From an uncultured Marinococcus sp. (GTDB lineage Bacteria; Bacillota; Bacilli; Bacillales; Marinococcaceae): DNA of 64,000 bases. Shown in pieces: positions 40,896 through 51,890 of the stretch. The stretch's first letter is position 1; each line of letters opens with the position of its first letter. The translations under genes and the position numbers were made by a program. The notes beneath the pieces were generated by a model. The model saw only the letters and a list, made by a program, of their open reading frames with translations. It searched no databases and was not told where the DNA came from. The stretch lies in assembly GCF_947493875.1 (NCBI RefSeq), contig NZ_CANLSU010000001.1, forward strand, positions 62,001 to 126,000. Direction: 5' to 3'.

Positions 40896-41002
40896 AAATA
40901 ATATGTGGAAGTTATACATTGGAACGGTGAGTAAAAGAAAGATATAGTATAAAAACTGTCAGCCCTTGTTCACAAATTGACGTCAAAAGATAAATAGTTG
41001 TG

Positions 41003-41011
41003 TGATACAAT
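41003..41011 (+). promoter_or_regulatory. Possible extended -10 promoter of the hem operon
   Basis: TGATACAAT, preceded by TTGTTCACAA and TTGACG at non-standard distances, lies about 95 bases before hemA. The 210-base gap between ysxC and hemA contains no ORF I would support and no clear PerR box. Confidence 0.4.
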
Positions 41012-41105
41012 GGGTTGTGTGAAGAGTGGAACGTATAAAAAAAGCTGAACATTTGGTGGTTGCATTAAACATGGTATTGATGACGCAGGGGGTGAAGATA
41101 CGAAC

Positions 41106-42506
41106 ATGCATATTATTGTCGCTGGATTAGACTATAAAACAACTCCAGTTGAAACGAGGGAACGATTGGCCTTTCAGGAGGATACACTTCCTCAGGCACT
41201 GCAGGAGCTTCGTGACATGAAAAGTATCCTGGAATGCGTCATCGTATCTACTTGTAACCGGACAGAGGTGTATGCAGTCGTTGACCAGCTGCATACAGGA
41301 AGGCACTTTGTGAAAAAATTTCTGGGCCGCTGGTTCGAAATGCCACAGGAAGATTTTGGCCCATTTTTAAATATACGCGAAAATGATGCAGCAGTGCAGC
41401 ATTTGTTTCAGGTCGCAAGCGGTCTTGATTCCATGGTGATTGGTGAAACACAAATACTGGGTCAGGTGAAACATGCCCTTGCTACTGCCCACGAAAATGA
41501 AACGACCGGCACGATATTTAATGAACTGTTTAAACGTGCAGTCACGTATGCCAAACGGGCCCATCACGAAACAGAAATTAATGATAATCCTGTATCAGTC
41601 AGCTATGCTGCTGTGGAGCTTGGTAAAAAAGTAGTCGGTTCGTTTAAAAACAAGCGGGTGCTTGTTTTGGGTGCGGGAAAAATGAGCGAATTGACAGCTA
41701 AACATCTGCACTCCGGCGGTGCTGCTGAAGTGACGGTATTTAACCGGACGTATGAAAAAGCAGAACAGATTGCTGCGCAGTTTAACGGACAAGCTAAACC
41801 AATGGAGGAGCTGACTGACGCGCTTGCACAGGCGGATGTTTTAATTTCCTCCACCGGCTCGGATTCCTATGTGCTGAATAAAGAGCAGGTGGCTTCTGCC
41901 AGCAAAAAGCGAAAAGGTAAACCGCTGTTTATGGTTGATATTGCGGTTCCAAGAGATTTGGATCCGGCCTTGAATCAGCTCGATAATGTTTTTTTGTATG
42001 ACATTGATGACCTGCAGGACATTGTGAATTCCAACATGGAAGAACGCAAAAAAGCTGCAGCACTGATGGAGAGAATGATCCATGCTGAAGTGTCAGATTT
42101 TAAGGACTGGGTGCATACCCTCGGAGTGGTACCGGTAATTTCCGCTCTCCGGACAAAAGCTCTGGCTATCCAGGCAGATACGATGGACAGTGTGGAACGG
42201 AAGCTTCCGGAGCTTACCGAGCGGGAAAAGAAAGTGCTGCGTAAGCACACGAAAAGCATCATCAATCAAATGATCAAAGATCCGATAACGAAAGCTAAAG
42301 AAATGGCTGATAACAATGATGCAGAAGAAATGCTGCAGCTGTTTACCGAAATCTTTGCTCTTGAAGAGGAAGTAGAAGAAGCTAGAGCAGCAGAGGAGCG
42401 CCAGATACGCAAGGAAGAAGCGGAGGAGGAATGGAATGCCTCCAGAGAATCGCGTGGGTTCCGCCTTCCATATGCTTACGCGACAGATGTCGCTGTTCGT
42501 TCCTAA
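41106..42506 (+). CDS. hemA: Glutamyl-tRNA reductase
   Basis: HemA reduces Glu-tRNA to glutamate-1-semialdehyde, the first committed step of C5-pathway haem synthesis. The 466-residue protein has the catalytic cysteine in [12 protein letters not shown] (about residue 50). It also has the signature [20 protein letters not shown], an NADPH-binding domain ([17 protein letters not shown]) and a C-terminal dimerisation domain. A charged tail rich in Glu and Arg (about residues 420-455) makes it slightly longer than B. subtilis HemA. The ATG follows AGGGGGTG. Confidence 0.97.
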   Translation: MHIIVAGLDYKTTPVETRERLAFQEDTLPQALQELRDMKSILECVIVSTCNRTEVYAVVDQLHTGRHFVKKFLGRWFEMPQEDFGPFLNIRENDAAVQHLFQVASGLDSMVIGETQILGQVKHALATAHENETTGTIFNELFKRAVTYAKRAHHETEINDNPVSVSYAAVELGKKVVGSFKNKRVLVLGAGKMSELTAKHLHSGGAAEVTVFNRTYEKAEQIAAQFNGQAKPMEELTDALAQADVLISSTGSDSYVLNKEQVASASKKRKGKPLFMVDIAVPRDLDPALNQLDNVFLYDIDDLQDIVNSNMEERKKAAALMERMIHAEVSDFKDWVHTLGVVPVISALRTKALAIQADTMDSVERKLPELTEREKKVLRKHTKSIINQMIKDPITKAKEMADNNDAEEMLQLFTEIFALEEEVEEARAAEERQIRKEEAEEEWNASRESRGFRLPYAYATDVAVRS

Positions 42507-42521
42507 GAGAGGGGCGTCAGG

Positions 42522-43352
42522 ATGGTTGCAGCCGAAGGAATTATTTATATTGTAACGATTGTACTATACGGCCTGAGCGTCCTTTGCTACTTCGTTGATT
42601 TTTCTCAAACCAACCGGAAGGTGAACCGACTCGCCTTCTGGTTGCTTTCTATTGTCTGGGCTTCGCAGACGGCCTTTTTAGTACTTAGAATATTTATGTA
42701 TGATCGCGCTCCGGTAATCACGCCTTTTGAAGGCATGTATTTCTATGCGTGGTCTCTTGTAACCATTTCACTTATTGTGAACTGGTTTTTTCGAATGGAT
42801 GTACTGGTTTTCTTTTTAAATGTGATCGGGTTTCTGCTGATGACGTTCAGCTCTTTTTCGTTTAACGGCGATATTCCAAACGAGCTTGAAACGCTTCTTT
42901 TGTCTGAGACACTCGTAGTGCATATTATTTTTATTCTGCTCTCCTATGCTTCGTTTACACTGGCATTTGTATTTTCTGCGATGTATGTGCTGCAGCATCA
43001 GCTTTTAAAAAGAAAGCAATGGGGGAAACGGTTAATCAGAATGGAGAACCTGCCAAAAATGGAGAAGCTGGCAGGCACGACCACCGTGATCGGAGTCCCC
43101 CTTTTATTTGCGGGACTGGTGTTTGGTTTTCTCTGGGCAGGCAGATGGTATGACTCCCTTCCATGGCAGGATGCAAAAGTCATCGGTTCGATCATTCTCC
43201 TTGGCTTTTACAGTACGTATATATATTTACTGGCTGTTCATCACTGGCGCGGCTACCGTATGGCGCTTTTAAACGTTGCCTGCTTTGTCGTTTTACTCAT
43301 TAATTATTTTATTTCCAGTGATTTGAGCCAGTTTCATATATGGTACTTATAA
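42522..43352 (+). CDS. hemX: Membrane protein HemX
   Basis: The 276-residue protein has eight predicted transmembrane segments and belongs to the CcsA/HemX family. In B. subtilis HemX lowers the steady-state amount of HemA, giving feedback control of the pathway. The position directly after hemA and the length support that assignment over a cytochrome c biogenesis role. The family tryptophan-rich WWDY-like motif of true CcsA is not evident. The ATG follows GAGAGGGGCGTCAGG. Confidence 0.88.
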   Translation: MVAAEGIIYIVTIVLYGLSVLCYFVDFSQTNRKVNRLAFWLLSIVWASQTAFLVLRIFMYDRAPVITPFEGMYFYAWSLVTISLIVNWFFRMDVLVFFLNVIGFLLMTFSSFSFNGDIPNELETLLLSETLVVHIIFILLSYASFTLAFVFSAMYVLQHQLLKRKQWGKRLIRMENLPKMEKLAGTTTVIGVPLLFAGLVFGFLWAGRWYDSLPWQDAKVIGSIILLGFYSTYIYLLAVHHWRGYRMALLNVACFVVLLINYFISSDLSQFHIWYL

Positions 43353-43387
43353 CAAATATGGATGCTTAGAAAGGAATGGCTAGATGT

Positions 43388-44323
43388 ATGCGCACAATTA
43401 CCCTGGGCACTAGAAAAAGTAATCTGGCATTAAAACAAACAGAATGGGTGCAGCAGGAGCTTGAAAAACTGGACCTGCCCTATCGTTTTGAAGTGAAAAA
43501 AATCTCTACAAAGGGCGACCGTGTTCTGGACCGGACGTTATCTAAAGTTGGCGGAAAGGGCCTGTTTGTAAAGGAAATTGAGCAGGCGCTTACAGATGGT
43601 GAAATTGATATAGCTGTACACAGCATGAAGGATCTGCCGGGAGAAATGGCGGAAGGCTTTGAGGTCGGCGCTGTCACAAACCGGGTGGACCCAAGAGACG
43701 CTTATATTGCAAACGATCATGTAAAGTTTCATAATCTGCCGCTTGGGGCAGTAGTTGGCACGAGCAGTCTGCGGCGCACGTCCCAGATTAAAGCAGAGCG
43801 GCCGGATTTAAACGTTCAGTGGATCCGGGGTAATATCGAAACCCGGCTTCGGAAGCTGCGGGAGGAAAGCTTTGACGCCATTATCTTAGCGGCTGCCGGC
43901 CTGGAACGGATGGGTTGGAGCGATGAGATTGTCACGGAATTTCTTGAACCCAGCATGTGTGTCCCGGCTGTAGGTCAGGGCGCACTCGGTATTGAGTGCC
44001 GCAGCGGGGATGAAGATATATTAAAGATCATTCAACGTCTTCATGATGAGCCGGTTGCGGTATGTGTAGCTGCAGAGCGGGCCTTCCTGAAAGCTGTAGA
44101 GGGAGGATGCGCGGTGCCAATCGGCGGGTATGCGACTCTAAACAAAAAGGGTAATGTGCAATTAACCGCGATGATCGGTTCTACGGATGGACGCAAAATA
44201 CTAAAAGAAAAGCTTACGGGTGATAATCCGGAAGAAATGGGCAGACAGGCTGCTGATGCCCTGCTTGGCCGGGGCGGCAAAGAAATTCTGGAACAGGCCC
44301 GGGAAGAGATGGGGGAAGAGTAG
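43388..44323 (+). CDS. hemC: Hydroxymethylbilane synthase (porphobilinogen deaminase)
   Basis: HemC polymerises four porphobilinogens on a dipyrromethane cofactor. The 311-residue protein has ITLGTRKSNLALKQTEWVQQ at the N-terminus, the substrate-binding HSMKDLPGEMAEG and SSLRRTSQIKAERPDL, and the cofactor-binding cysteine in EGGCAVPIGGYA. The ATG chosen gives MRTITLGTRKS; an in-frame ATG four codons upstream is only one base from AAAGG. It overlaps hemD by one base. Confidence 0.96.
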   Translation: MRTITLGTRKSNLALKQTEWVQQELEKLDLPYRFEVKKISTKGDRVLDRTLSKVGGKGLFVKEIEQALTDGEIDIAVHSMKDLPGEMAEGFEVGAVTNRVDPRDAYIANDHVKFHNLPLGAVVGTSSLRRTSQIKAERPDLNVQWIRGNIETRLRKLREESFDAIILAAAGLERMGWSDEIVTEFLEPSMCVPAVGQGALGIECRSGDEDILKIIQRLHDEPVAVCVAAERAFLKAVEGGCAVPIGGYATLNKKGNVQLTAMIGSTDGRKILKEKLTGDNPEEMGRQAADALLGRGGKEILEQAREEMGEE

Positions 44324-45069
44324 TGACAGCAACAGTACTGGTGACAAGAGGAGCCGGCCAGAACGCAAGTCTGGTGCAGGGTCTTCAGTCTGCAGGCTGT
44401 TGTGTCAAAGCGGTGCCGATTATTACCACCGTACCGGTACGGAGCAGGGAAAAGGCAATGGCAGAGCGGTGGCGGAGCGGTAATATAGACTGGATGCTGG
44501 TAACAAGCGTGAATACCGTCTATTACCTGGCAGAATGGCAAAAGCGGCACGGTCTTGGTATTCCCGCCAACTTAAAAACAGCTGCTGTCGGGCCGAAAAC
44601 CAAGCAGGCACTGGAACAGGAAGGCTTTCAGGTAGAGCTGATGCCGGAAAAATATAAAGCCGTTTCGTTAGCTGAAGCAGCCGGACAGGTAATTGGCCGC
44701 CGGGAAAACGTGCTTCTTCCTCAAAGCGCCAAGGCGGCGGACACCCTGTACCGGTCGCTTGCAGCCCGGGGCTTAAGCTTATGGGTATGGCATTTATATA
44801 CAACGGTGCCGGAAGAAAAAAATGAGTCCTTTCTGCAGACGATTTTAAAGAACCGGGGAGTTGACGTACTGACGGCCGCAAGTCCTTCTTCTGTAGAGGC
44901 CCTGTACCGGCTTGCAGGGGCTTACCAGCAGGTGCTTTTGGCTGTTCCCGTAGTGGCAATCGGCCCCTCGACTGGACAAACTGCCCGCGAAACTGGATTC
45001 AAGTATGTTTACGAAGCAGATATTCATTCCGTAGAAGGAATGATAGAAAAAACCAAGGAAATTATTTAG
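44323..45069 (+). CDS. hemD: Uroporphyrinogen-III synthase
   Basis: HemD cyclises hydroxymethylbilane with inversion of ring D. The family is weakly conserved. The 248-residue length, the two-domain pattern ([14 protein letters not shown] in the first lobe, and [18 protein letters not shown] then [16 protein letters not shown] in the second) and the position between hemC and hemB support the call. It starts with GTG overlapping the hemC stop codon. Confidence 0.9.
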   Translation: MTATVLVTRGAGQNASLVQGLQSAGCCVKAVPIITTVPVRSREKAMAERWRSGNIDWMLVTSVNTVYYLAEWQKRHGLGIPANLKTAAVGPKTKQALEQEGFQVELMPEKYKAVSLAEAAGQVIGRRENVLLPQSAKAADTLYRSLAARGLSLWVWHLYTTVPEEKNESFLQTILKNRGVDVLTAASPSSVEALYRLAGAYQQVLLAVPVVAIGPSTGQTARETGFKYVYEADIHSVEGMIEKTKEII

Positions 45070-45080
45070 GAGGCTTCACA

Positions 45081-46073
45081 TTGGCTGATTTACATTTCCG
45101 CCGGCACCGCAGATTGCGGACGACGCCTGGTATACGAGCAATGGTAAGAGAAAACGAACTAAGACCCAATGACTTGATTTATCCCATCTTTGTCGTCGAA
45201 GGGGAAAACGTGCGCAAAGAAGTACCGTCCATGCCGGGGGTCTATCATATTTCCCTGGATCATTTGGATGCAGAAATGGATGAATTGGAAGCCCTCGGTA
45301 TTCCGAGCGTCATCGTGTTTGGCGTGCCTCATGAGGAGGAAAAAGACGCTGAAGGAACGCCGGCTTTTCTGAAGGACGGAATCGTCCAGCGGGCGATCCG
45401 GCAGATTAAAGAAAATCACCCGGCGTTAACGGTGATTGCAGATACCTGTCTGTGCCAGTATACAGACCACGGGCACTGCGGGGTTATTCATAACGGCTAC
45501 GTGGATAACGATGAGTCGCTGAGAAATCTAACAGAAACCGCGGTCTCCCAGGCAGAAGCCGGGGCAGACATTATTGCGCCGTCGAACATGATGGACGGAT
45601 TTACAGCGGCTATCCGGGAAGGGCTCGATAAAGCAGGACACGTGACAGTGCCACTGATGTCCTATACAGTTAAATATGCCAGTGCCTTTTACGGCCCGTT
45701 CCGTGACGCAGCTCACAGCACTCCTTCGTTTGGGGACCGGAAAACCTACCAGATGGATCCACCGAACCGGCTTGAAGCGTTAAAAGAAGCGGAAACTGAT
45801 GTCGAAGAAGGTGCCGATTTTCTTATTGTGAAGCCGGCCCTTGCTTATCTCGATATCGTAAGAGAAGTGAAGGAGCGCACCGGATATCCGGTGGTAGCTT
45901 ATAACGTTTCCGGGGAATATGCGATGATTAAAGCTGCCGCCCAGAACGGATGGGTGAATGAAAAGGATATTGTCATGGAAAAGCTCACAAGCATGAAGCG
46001 TGCCGGAGCAGACCTGATTGTGACGTATTTCGCCAAAGACGCTGTTCGTTATATGCAGGAGGATAATAAATAA
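45081..46073 (+). CDS. hemB: Delta-aminolevulinic acid dehydratase (porphobilinogen synthase)
   Basis: HemB condenses two aminolevulinates to porphobilinogen. The 330-residue protein has a cysteine-rich zinc site ([12 protein letters not shown]) and Schiff-base lysines in SYTVKYAS and [10 protein letters not shown], all as in zinc-dependent family members. The start is TTG after TAGGAGGCTTCACA, giving [14 protein letters not shown] hairpin separates it from hemL. Confidence 0.97.
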   Translation: MADLHFRRHRRLRTTPGIRAMVRENELRPNDLIYPIFVVEGENVRKEVPSMPGVYHISLDHLDAEMDELEALGIPSVIVFGVPHEEEKDAEGTPAFLKDGIVQRAIRQIKENHPALTVIADTCLCQYTDHGHCGVIHNGYVDNDESLRNLTETAVSQAEAGADIIAPSNMMDGFTAAIREGLDKAGHVTVPLMSYTVKYASAFYGPFRDAAHSTPSFGDRKTYQMDPPNRLEALKEAETDVEEGADFLIVKPALAYLDIVREVKERTGYPVVAYNVSGEYAMIKAAAQNGWVNEKDIVMEKLTSMKRAGADLIVTYFAKDAVRYMQEDNK

Positions 46074-46079
46074 TAATAG

Positions 46080-46116
46080 CAAGCTCTGGAAGGTATTCAG
46101 TCCAGGGCTTGTTTTC
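46080..46116 (+). terminator. Hairpin between hemB and hemL
   Basis: CAAGCTCTGGA pairs with TCCAGGGCTTG (one G-U) around AGGTATTCAG, followed by TTTTCG. The short T run suggests partial termination within the hem operon. Confidence 0.65.
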
Positions 46117-46175
46117 GTTATACTAAGGACGGGAATAGCAAAAAAGATAACTTTTAAGTATCCAGGAGGTATGAC

Positions 46176-47489
46176 ATGAAATCGTATCATAATTCAATAC
46201 ATGCACATGAACGCGCAAAAAAAGTAATGCCGGGAGGAGTCAGCAGCCCCGTACGGACCTATGAATCGGTCGGCCATCCGGCTGTTTATATGGATGAAGG
46301 CAAAGGCTCCCGTATTAAAGATATTGACGGCAATGAATACATTGATTATGTGATGTCCTGGGGGCCGCTTCTTCTCGGACACGCAAACGAGCATGTGGTC
46401 GACAGCTTAAAAATTGTGGCTGAAAAAGGCACGAGCTTCGGTGCTTCGCACGTAACAGAAGCGGGTCTGGCAGAGCTTGTCGTGGACCGCGTGCCCTCCA
46501 TTGAAGTTGTCCGGATGGTGAACTCCGGCACGGAAGCGACAATGAGTGCGCTGCGCCTTGCCCGCGGGTTTACCGGCCGGGACAAAATTGTAAAAATGGA
46601 GGGCTGCTATCACGGCCACGGAGATTCTCTTCTCATTCGTGCCGGCTCCGGCGTCGCCACGCTTGGCCTGCCGGACAGCCCGGGCGTTCCTGGTTCGATT
46701 GCGCAGAATACGCTTACCGTTCCGTACAATGATCTCGACAGCCTGCAGAAGGCGTTTGATGAATACGGAGATGAAATCGCCGGTGTTATCCTCGAGCCTG
46801 TCACCGGGAATATGGGTGTGGTCACACCGGGTGAAGGATTTTTGGAAGGCGTTCGCGACATTACGAATCAGCACGGCAGTCTGCTGATTTTTGATGAAGT
46901 TATGAGCGGCTTCCGGGTGGACTATAACAGCGCCCAGGGACACTACGGGGTGACTCCGGATCTCACGTGTCTTGGAAAGGTGATCGGTGGCGGGCTTCCG
47001 GTGGGAGCCTACGGCGGCCGTGCCGATATCATGCAGCAGATTGCCCCGGACGGACCTATTTATCAGGCAGGAACCCTTTCCGGCAATCCATTGGCGATGA
47101 CAGCCGGACTTGAAACACTCAGACAGGTGGACGAAAGCAGCTATGAAACGTTCCGCGCCCGGGCATCCCAGCTTGAAGAAGGGCTGAACCGTGCGGCTTC
47201 CAAGCATGGAATCCCACATCAAATCAACCGTGCCGGAGCGATGATCGGCCTGTTCTTTACCGATGAACCGGTAGTGGATTTTGCTTCTGCGAAGAAGTCT
47301 GATCTGGGAATGTTCGCGCGTTATTTCCGTGGAATGATGGCAGAGGGAATATCCCTTCCGCCTTCGCAGTTCGAAGGCCTGTTTTTATCGACGGAGCACA
47401 GCGAAGAAGATATCGATAAAACCATTGAGGCGGCTGACCGCGTCTTTGCAAGTCTTGCTGCAAATAAAGAGCACGGGGAAGACAGTTGA
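46176..47489 (+). CDS. hemL: Glutamate-1-semialdehyde 2,1-aminomutase
   Basis: HemL converts glutamate-1-semialdehyde to 5-aminolevulinate with PLP. The 437-residue protein contains [16 protein letters not shown] at the N-terminus, [18 protein letters not shown], and the PLP-binding lysine in [16 protein letters not shown]. The ATG follows CCAGGAGGTATGAC. The next genes in B. subtilis are spoVID and ysxE; here the valS promoter overlaps the hemL stop codon. Confidence 0.97.
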   Translation: MKSYHNSIHAHERAKKVMPGGVSSPVRTYESVGHPAVYMDEGKGSRIKDIDGNEYIDYVMSWGPLLLGHANEHVVDSLKIVAEKGTSFGASHVTEAGLAELVVDRVPSIEVVRMVNSGTEATMSALRLARGFTGRDKIVKMEGCYHGHGDSLLIRAGSGVATLGLPDSPGVPGSIAQNTLTVPYNDLDSLQKAFDEYGDEIAGVILEPVTGNMGVVTPGEGFLEGVRDITNQHGSLLIFDEVMSGFRVDYNSAQGHYGVTPDLTCLGKVIGGGLPVGAYGGRADIMQQIAPDGPIYQAGTLSGNPLAMTAGLETLRQVDESSYETFRARASQLEEGLNRAASKHGIPHQINRAGAMIGLFFTDEPVVDFASAKKSDLGMFARYFRGMMAEGISLPPSQFEGLFLSTEHSEEDIDKTIEAADRVFASLAANKEHGEDS

Positions 47490-47514
47490 CGCACGCGTCC
47501 TGGTTTCGTAAAAT
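47486..47514 (+). promoter_or_regulatory. Promoter of the valS leader
   Basis: TTGACG and TAAAAT with exactly 17-base spacing; the -35 overlaps the hemL stop codon. Confidence 0.7.
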
Positions 47515-47544
47515 AAAGACACTAACTCAATATTAATAATAAAA

Positions 47545-47774
47545 GCAGAAACAGGGAGGAGTACGCACGAAGGTCGTTGTACAGAAAAAAGGATCCAGGG
47601 CTGAGAGATTCTTTAACGACCCGTGCGGAAAGTCGCCCTCGAGCTTCTTTTCTGAACGTATACAGTAAGAAAAGACGGTAGCCACCGTTATGGGAAAGTG
47701 CCTGCTTGGCGGCAGGTATTAAGGTGGTACCGCGAAAACTCTTCGTCCTTACTTGGGATGAAGAGTTTTTTTAT
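47545..47774 (+). promoter_or_regulatory. T-box leader (tRNA-Val responsive) of valS
   Basis: The T-box core AAGGTGGTACCGCG lies at 47721-47734. The terminator stem AAAACTCTTC/GAAGAGTTTT with a long T run ends near 47772. Stem I starts with AGGGAGGAGTA near 47552. Its AGGG can pair with CCCT directly after the codon GTC at 47632-47634, which specifies valine. This places the specifier exactly as in the pheS and ilvB leaders of the same window. Confidence 0.93.
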
Positions 47775-47793
47775 GAGAAGAAAGGGGATTTGT

Positions 47794-50433
47794 ATGGGAA
47801 AACAAGAGACGGAAATGGCGAAAAAGTACGATCCGAAGGAAACAGAGAACCGCTGGTATGATTTCTGGAAAGAAACAGGTCAGTTTGAAGCAGGACAGAC
47901 AGACGGCAAACCTTATACAATTGTTATTCCGCCGCCGAACGTAACCGGCCGGCTTCACCTGGGCCATGCGTGGGATACGACGCTTCAGGATATTTTAATC
48001 CGCATGAAACGCATGCAGGGCTATGACACCCTATGGCTGCCGGGGATGGACCATGCCGGCATTGCTACCCAGTCCAAGGTCGAGGCGCAGCTGAAGGAAG
48101 AAGGTACGAGCCGCTACGAGCTTGGACGGGAAGCGTTCCTGGAAAAAACGTGGGGATGGAAAGAGGAATATGCAGATTTCATCCGCAGCCAGTGGGCCAA
48201 GCTCGGACTTTCACTTGATTATTCGAGGGAGCGCTTCACGCTTGATGAAGGTCTCTCGGAAGCGGTACGGGAAGTCTTTGTTTCGTTGTATGAAAGAGAG
48301 CTTATCTACCGTGGTGAGTACATCATCAACTGGGACCCGGAAACGCAGACGGCGCTTTCGGATATCGAGGTGGAGTACAAAGAAGTACAGGGTCACTTTT
48401 ACCATATGCGCTACCCGGTTAAAGGCGAAAATATCTCGATCGAAGTAGCGACGACCCGGCCGGAAACGATGCTCGGGGACACGGCAGTCGCAGTACATCC
48501 GGAGGACGGGCGCTATAAGCATCTTATCGGAAAAACGGCCGTGCTGCCGATCATCGGAAGAGAAATTCCAATTATCGCAGACGACTATGTGGACATGGAT
48601 TTTGGTTCAGGGGCAGTAAAAATTACGCCTGCGCATGATCCAAACGACTTCGAAATGGGTAACCGTCATGACCTGCCGCGTGTACTTGTGATGAATGAGG
48701 ACGGCAGCATGAATGGAAATGCCGGCGTCTACGAGGGCATGGACCGTTTTGCCTGCCGCCGGCAGCTGACGAAGGATCTGCAGGCAGAGGGCATTCTATT
48801 TGATATCGAAGAGCATATGCATTCTGTCGGCCATTCCGAGCGTAGCGGCGCCGTGGTTGAGCCTTATCTTTCCACGCAGTGGTTTGTAAACATGGGGCCG
48901 CTTGCGGAGCAGGCGGTAGAGCTTCAGAAGAAGGAAGAAAAAGTTACCTTTGTTCCGGAACGCTTTGAAAAGACGTATCTGCAGTGGATGGAAAACATCC
49001 GGGACTGGTGTATTTCCCGGCAGCTGTGGTGGGGGCACCGGATCCCGGCCTGGTACCATAAAGAAACAGGCGAAATTTATGTCGGACGCACGGCACCGGA
49101 AAATCCGGAGGAGTGGAAACAGGACGAGGACGTGCTTGATACATGGTTCAGCTCGGCTTTATGGCCGTTTTCGACTATGGGCTGGCCGAAAGAAAGCGCG
49201 GACTATGCGCGCTACTATCCGACGAGTGCGCTTGTCACCGGCTACGACATCATTTTCTTCTGGGTGTCCCGGATGATTTTTCAGGGTCTGGAGTTTACCG
49301 GCGAACGCCCGTTTGAGGACGTGCTTATTCACGGCCTGGTACGTGACAGCGAAGGGCGGAAAATGAGTAAATCCCTCGGCAACGGGGTGGACCCGATGGA
49401 TGTTATCGATCAGTACGGGGCGGATGCTCTGCGCTTTCTGCTCGCTACAGGTACAACACCGGGCAATGATATTCGTTTCCAGTGGGAAAAGGTAGAGGCC
49501 AACTGGAATTTTGGCAATAAAATTTGGAACGCTGCCCGGTTTACGCTGATGAATGTGGAAGGGATCACGGCAGAAGATATCGAGCTCGAAGGCACAAAAA
49601 CGATTGCGGACCGCTGGATTTTACACCGGCTGCAGGAAACAAAGCAGAACGCCACTCAGCTGATGGAGAAATACGAGTTTGGGGAGGCCGGAAGGACGCT
49701 CTATAACTTTATTTGGGATGACCTTTGCGACTGGTATATTGAAATGGCCAAGCTGCCGCTGTACGGTGAAGACGAACAGCCAAAACGCATGGCCCAGTCT
49801 GTGCTTGTTCATGTGTTTGATCAGACGATGCGTATGCTTCACCCGATGATGCCGTTTATCACGGAGGAAATCTGGCAGCATCTCCCTCATGAAGGAACGT
49901 CGATCATGAGTGCTTCCTGGCCGGTAGCGGATTCGCAGCTATTTGACGAGGAAGCGGTACGCGATATGGAATTAATCCAGGAGGTTATTCGTTCGGTCCG
50001 GAATACGCGGGCGGAAATGAACGTTCCACCGAGCAAAGCGGTGCCGATGAGTCTGAAGCCGTCCAACAGCCAGGCTTCGGAACGACTCGAACGGGGGCGT
50101 GACTATATTGTACGGTTTGGAAATCCGGAAACGCTGACGATCGATGCAGCAATGGAGGCTCCGGAAAAATCCATATCCCACGTATTGAGCGGGGCGGAGA
50201 TCTTTCTCCCACTTGAAGGCCTGATTAATGTAGACGAAGAAATAGAGCGGCTGCAGCGGGAAAAAGACAAGCTTGATAAAGAAGTGGAACGGGTCACGAA
50301 AAAGCTGAACAACGAAGGGTTTGTCAGCAAAGCTCCTGCACACGTCGTCGAGGAAGAAAAAGAAAAACAGAAGGATTACGAACAAAAAAGAGAAAAAGTA
50401 ACAGCCAGAATGGAAGAACTGCAAAAAAGCTAA
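47794..50433 (+). CDS. valS: Valine--tRNA ligase
   Basis: ValRS charges tRNA-Val and edits threonine. The 879-residue class I enzyme has HIGH as [10 protein letters not shown] after PPPNVTGR, the CP1 editing domain ([19 protein letters not shown]), KMSKS as [13 protein letters not shown], the anticodon-binding domain, and a C-terminal coiled coil (about residues 810-875). The ATG follows AAAGGGGATTTGT; the frame is open upstream into the T-box. folC follows after 59 bases. Confidence 0.98.
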   Translation: MGKQETEMAKKYDPKETENRWYDFWKETGQFEAGQTDGKPYTIVIPPPNVTGRLHLGHAWDTTLQDILIRMKRMQGYDTLWLPGMDHAGIATQSKVEAQLKEEGTSRYELGREAFLEKTWGWKEEYADFIRSQWAKLGLSLDYSRERFTLDEGLSEAVREVFVSLYERELIYRGEYIINWDPETQTALSDIEVEYKEVQGHFYHMRYPVKGENISIEVATTRPETMLGDTAVAVHPEDGRYKHLIGKTAVLPIIGREIPIIADDYVDMDFGSGAVKITPAHDPNDFEMGNRHDLPRVLVMNEDGSMNGNAGVYEGMDRFACRRQLTKDLQAEGILFDIEEHMHSVGHSERSGAVVEPYLSTQWFVNMGPLAEQAVELQKKEEKVTFVPERFEKTYLQWMENIRDWCISRQLWWGHRIPAWYHKETGEIYVGRTAPENPEEWKQDEDVLDTWFSSALWPFSTMGWPKESADYARYYPTSALVTGYDIIFFWVSRMIFQGLEFTGERPFEDVLIHGLVRDSEGRKMSKSLGNGVDPMDVIDQYGADALRFLLATGTTPGNDIRFQWEKVEANWNFGNKIWNAARFTLMNVEGITAEDIELEGTKTIADRWILHRLQETKQNATQLMEKYEFGEAGRTLYNFIWDDLCDWYIEMAKLPLYGEDEQPKRMAQSVLVHVFDQTMRMLHPMMPFITEEIWQHLPHEGTSIMSASWPVADSQLFDEEAVRDMELIQEVIRSVRNTRAEMNVPPSKAVPMSLKPSNSQASERLERGRDYIVRFGNPETLTIDAAMEAPEKSISHVLSGAEIFLPLEGLINVDEEIERLQREKDKLDKEVERVTKKLNNEGFVSKAPAHVVEEEKEKQKDYEQKREKVTARMEELQKS

Positions 50434-50467
50434 GCAGCAGACGCCCCCGGCTAAGGGGGCCTGCTGC
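50434..50467 (+). other. GC-rich hairpin between valS and folC
   Basis: GCAGCAG-A-CGCCCCC pairs with GGGGG-CCT-GCTGC around GGCTAA. No T run follows, so it is more likely an mRNA-stability or partial-termination element than a classical terminator. Confidence 0.55.
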
Positions 50468-50492
50468 ATGGCTGTTTAAAGGGAGGTCTACT

Positions 50493-51785
50493 TTGCACAC
50501 ATACAAGGAAGCAGAAGCATGGGTGCACTCACTCGAAACGTTCGGTATCCGCCCGGGACTTGACCGGATGAACATGATGCTTGAAGCTGTCGGCAATCCG
50601 GAACGCCGACTGAAGGGTATTCATATTGGCGGAACGAACGGCAAAGGATCCACCGCGGCATTTACGAGAAATATTATGACAGAAGCAGGTATTGTCTGCG
50701 GATCATTCACATCACCGTATATTCACCATTTCCGTGAGCGGATTGCCACAGACGGAGAGCCGATCAGCGAGGAGGATTTTCTGGAGCTGGCTGCCGTTCT
50801 TCGTCCGGTAGTGGAAAGCATCGCCCGCACGCCGTTTGGATCACCGACGGAGTTTGAAGTGATTACTGTTATAGCGGCAATGTATTTTGCCAGAAAAACG
50901 TTTCCGGACGTAGTAATATGGGAGGTTGGCCTTGGCGGTCGTCTGGACGCTACAAACGCCATCCACCCTATGGTGAGCATTATCACAAATATTGGACACG
51001 ACCATCAGGGAATCCTCGGGGACACGCTCGAAGAAGTAGCCCGGGAAAAAGCCGGCATTATTAAAGGCGGGGTTCCTGTGGTGACATGCGAACAGAATGA
51101 GGAGCTTGCCGGCATTTTTGAGGAGGCTGCCGATTACCAGCGCTCGAAGTTTTATCAGCTTGGCAGTCAGTTTCATGTCCGCCGTCTTGAGCCGTCAGAG
51201 TCAGGAACTCGTTTTTCCTTTTATTCCCTGCTGGGGGATATGGAGGATCTCGAGGTCTCCATGCTCGGGGAGCACCAGGTGGAGAATGCGGCAGCAGCGG
51301 TAATTACAACGCGTTACCTGAAAATGTATTATGCCCTGCCTGCAGAGGATGAGCACATTCGTGCTGGTCTGAAAAAAGCAGCCTGGCCGGGGAGACTTGA
51401 AAAAGCGCCTGGCGAGGAGCACGTCTTTTTTGACGGTGCGCATAATGAAGAGGGAATGAAAAGCCTTAAAGAAGCGTTAGCCACGCATTATCCAAACGGC
51501 CGGTTTCATTTTATTGTTGGAATGAAAACGGACAAATTACAGGCACCGGTGCTCGATCAGCTGGACGGCCTGGAGATAGAATCCATCACAGCGGTACCGT
51601 TTGATTTTCCGCAGGCAGCAGCGCCGGAGGATATTGCTGAAGCGAATACAGCCGGCGTTCAAACAGCAGAAAGCTGGCAGAAGGCGTGGGAAAAAGCAGA
51701 GACAGCCCGGGATCAGGAAGACGTGATCGTGTTTGCCGGCTCCCTGTATTTCATCTCCCAACTGATGCAGGAGTGGAGTCAATAA
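50493..51785 (+). CDS. folC: Folylpolyglutamate synthase / dihydrofolate synthase
   Basis: FolC adds glutamates to folates, and in many bacteria it also makes dihydrofolate. The 430-residue Mur-ligase-like enzyme has the P-loop IGGTNGKGSTAAF, the segment FTSPYIHHFRERI, the catalytic region VGLGGRLDATNAI, and a C-terminal domain with FDGAHNEEGMKSL. The start is TTG after AAAGGGAGGTCTAC. It is followed by a strong terminator. Confidence 0.95.
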   Translation: MHTYKEAEAWVHSLETFGIRPGLDRMNMMLEAVGNPERRLKGIHIGGTNGKGSTAAFTRNIMTEAGIVCGSFTSPYIHHFRERIATDGEPISEEDFLELAAVLRPVVESIARTPFGSPTEFEVITVIAAMYFARKTFPDVVIWEVGLGGRLDATNAIHPMVSIITNIGHDHQGILGDTLEEVAREKAGIIKGGVPVVTCEQNEELAGIFEEAADYQRSKFYQLGSQFHVRRLEPSESGTRFSFYSLLGDMEDLEVSMLGEHQVENAAAAVITTRYLKMYYALPAEDEHIRAGLKKAAWPGRLEKAPGEEHVFFDGAHNEEGMKSLKEALATHYPNGRFHFIVGMKTDKLQAPVLDQLDGLEIESITAVPFDFPQAAAPEDIAEANTAGVQTAESWQKAWEKAETARDQEDVIVFAGSLYFISQLMQEWSQ

Positions 51786-51794
51786 GAAAACGAC

Positions 51795-51827
51795 AAGCAG
51801 AAGCCGCATGCTTCTGCTTTTTTATTA
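51795..51827 (+). terminator. Rho-independent terminator of folC
   Basis: AAGCAGAAGC pairs perfectly with GCTTCTGCTT around CGCAT, followed by TTTTATTATTTTTTT. Confidence 0.93.
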
Positions 51828-51855
51828 TTTTTTTGAGCTGATTAACGGAAAAGCA

Positions 51856-51864
51856 TGCTATAAT
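51856..51864 (+). promoter_or_regulatory. Extended -10 promoter of comC
   Basis: TGCTATAAT, about 27 bases before the comC start; no ComK box was recognised. Confidence 0.55.
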
Positions 51865-51890
51865 AAGAAAAAAATGGAAGAGGTGTTGTA

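Noticed and set aside
42522-43352. hemX as a CcsA cytochrome c assembly protein
   Set aside because: The position in hemAXCDBL and the length fit HemX, and the tryptophan-rich CcsA motif is not evident.
46407-47222. 271-codon minus-strand ORF across hemL
   Set aside because: It is a shadow of a conserved gene with no family match or start signals.
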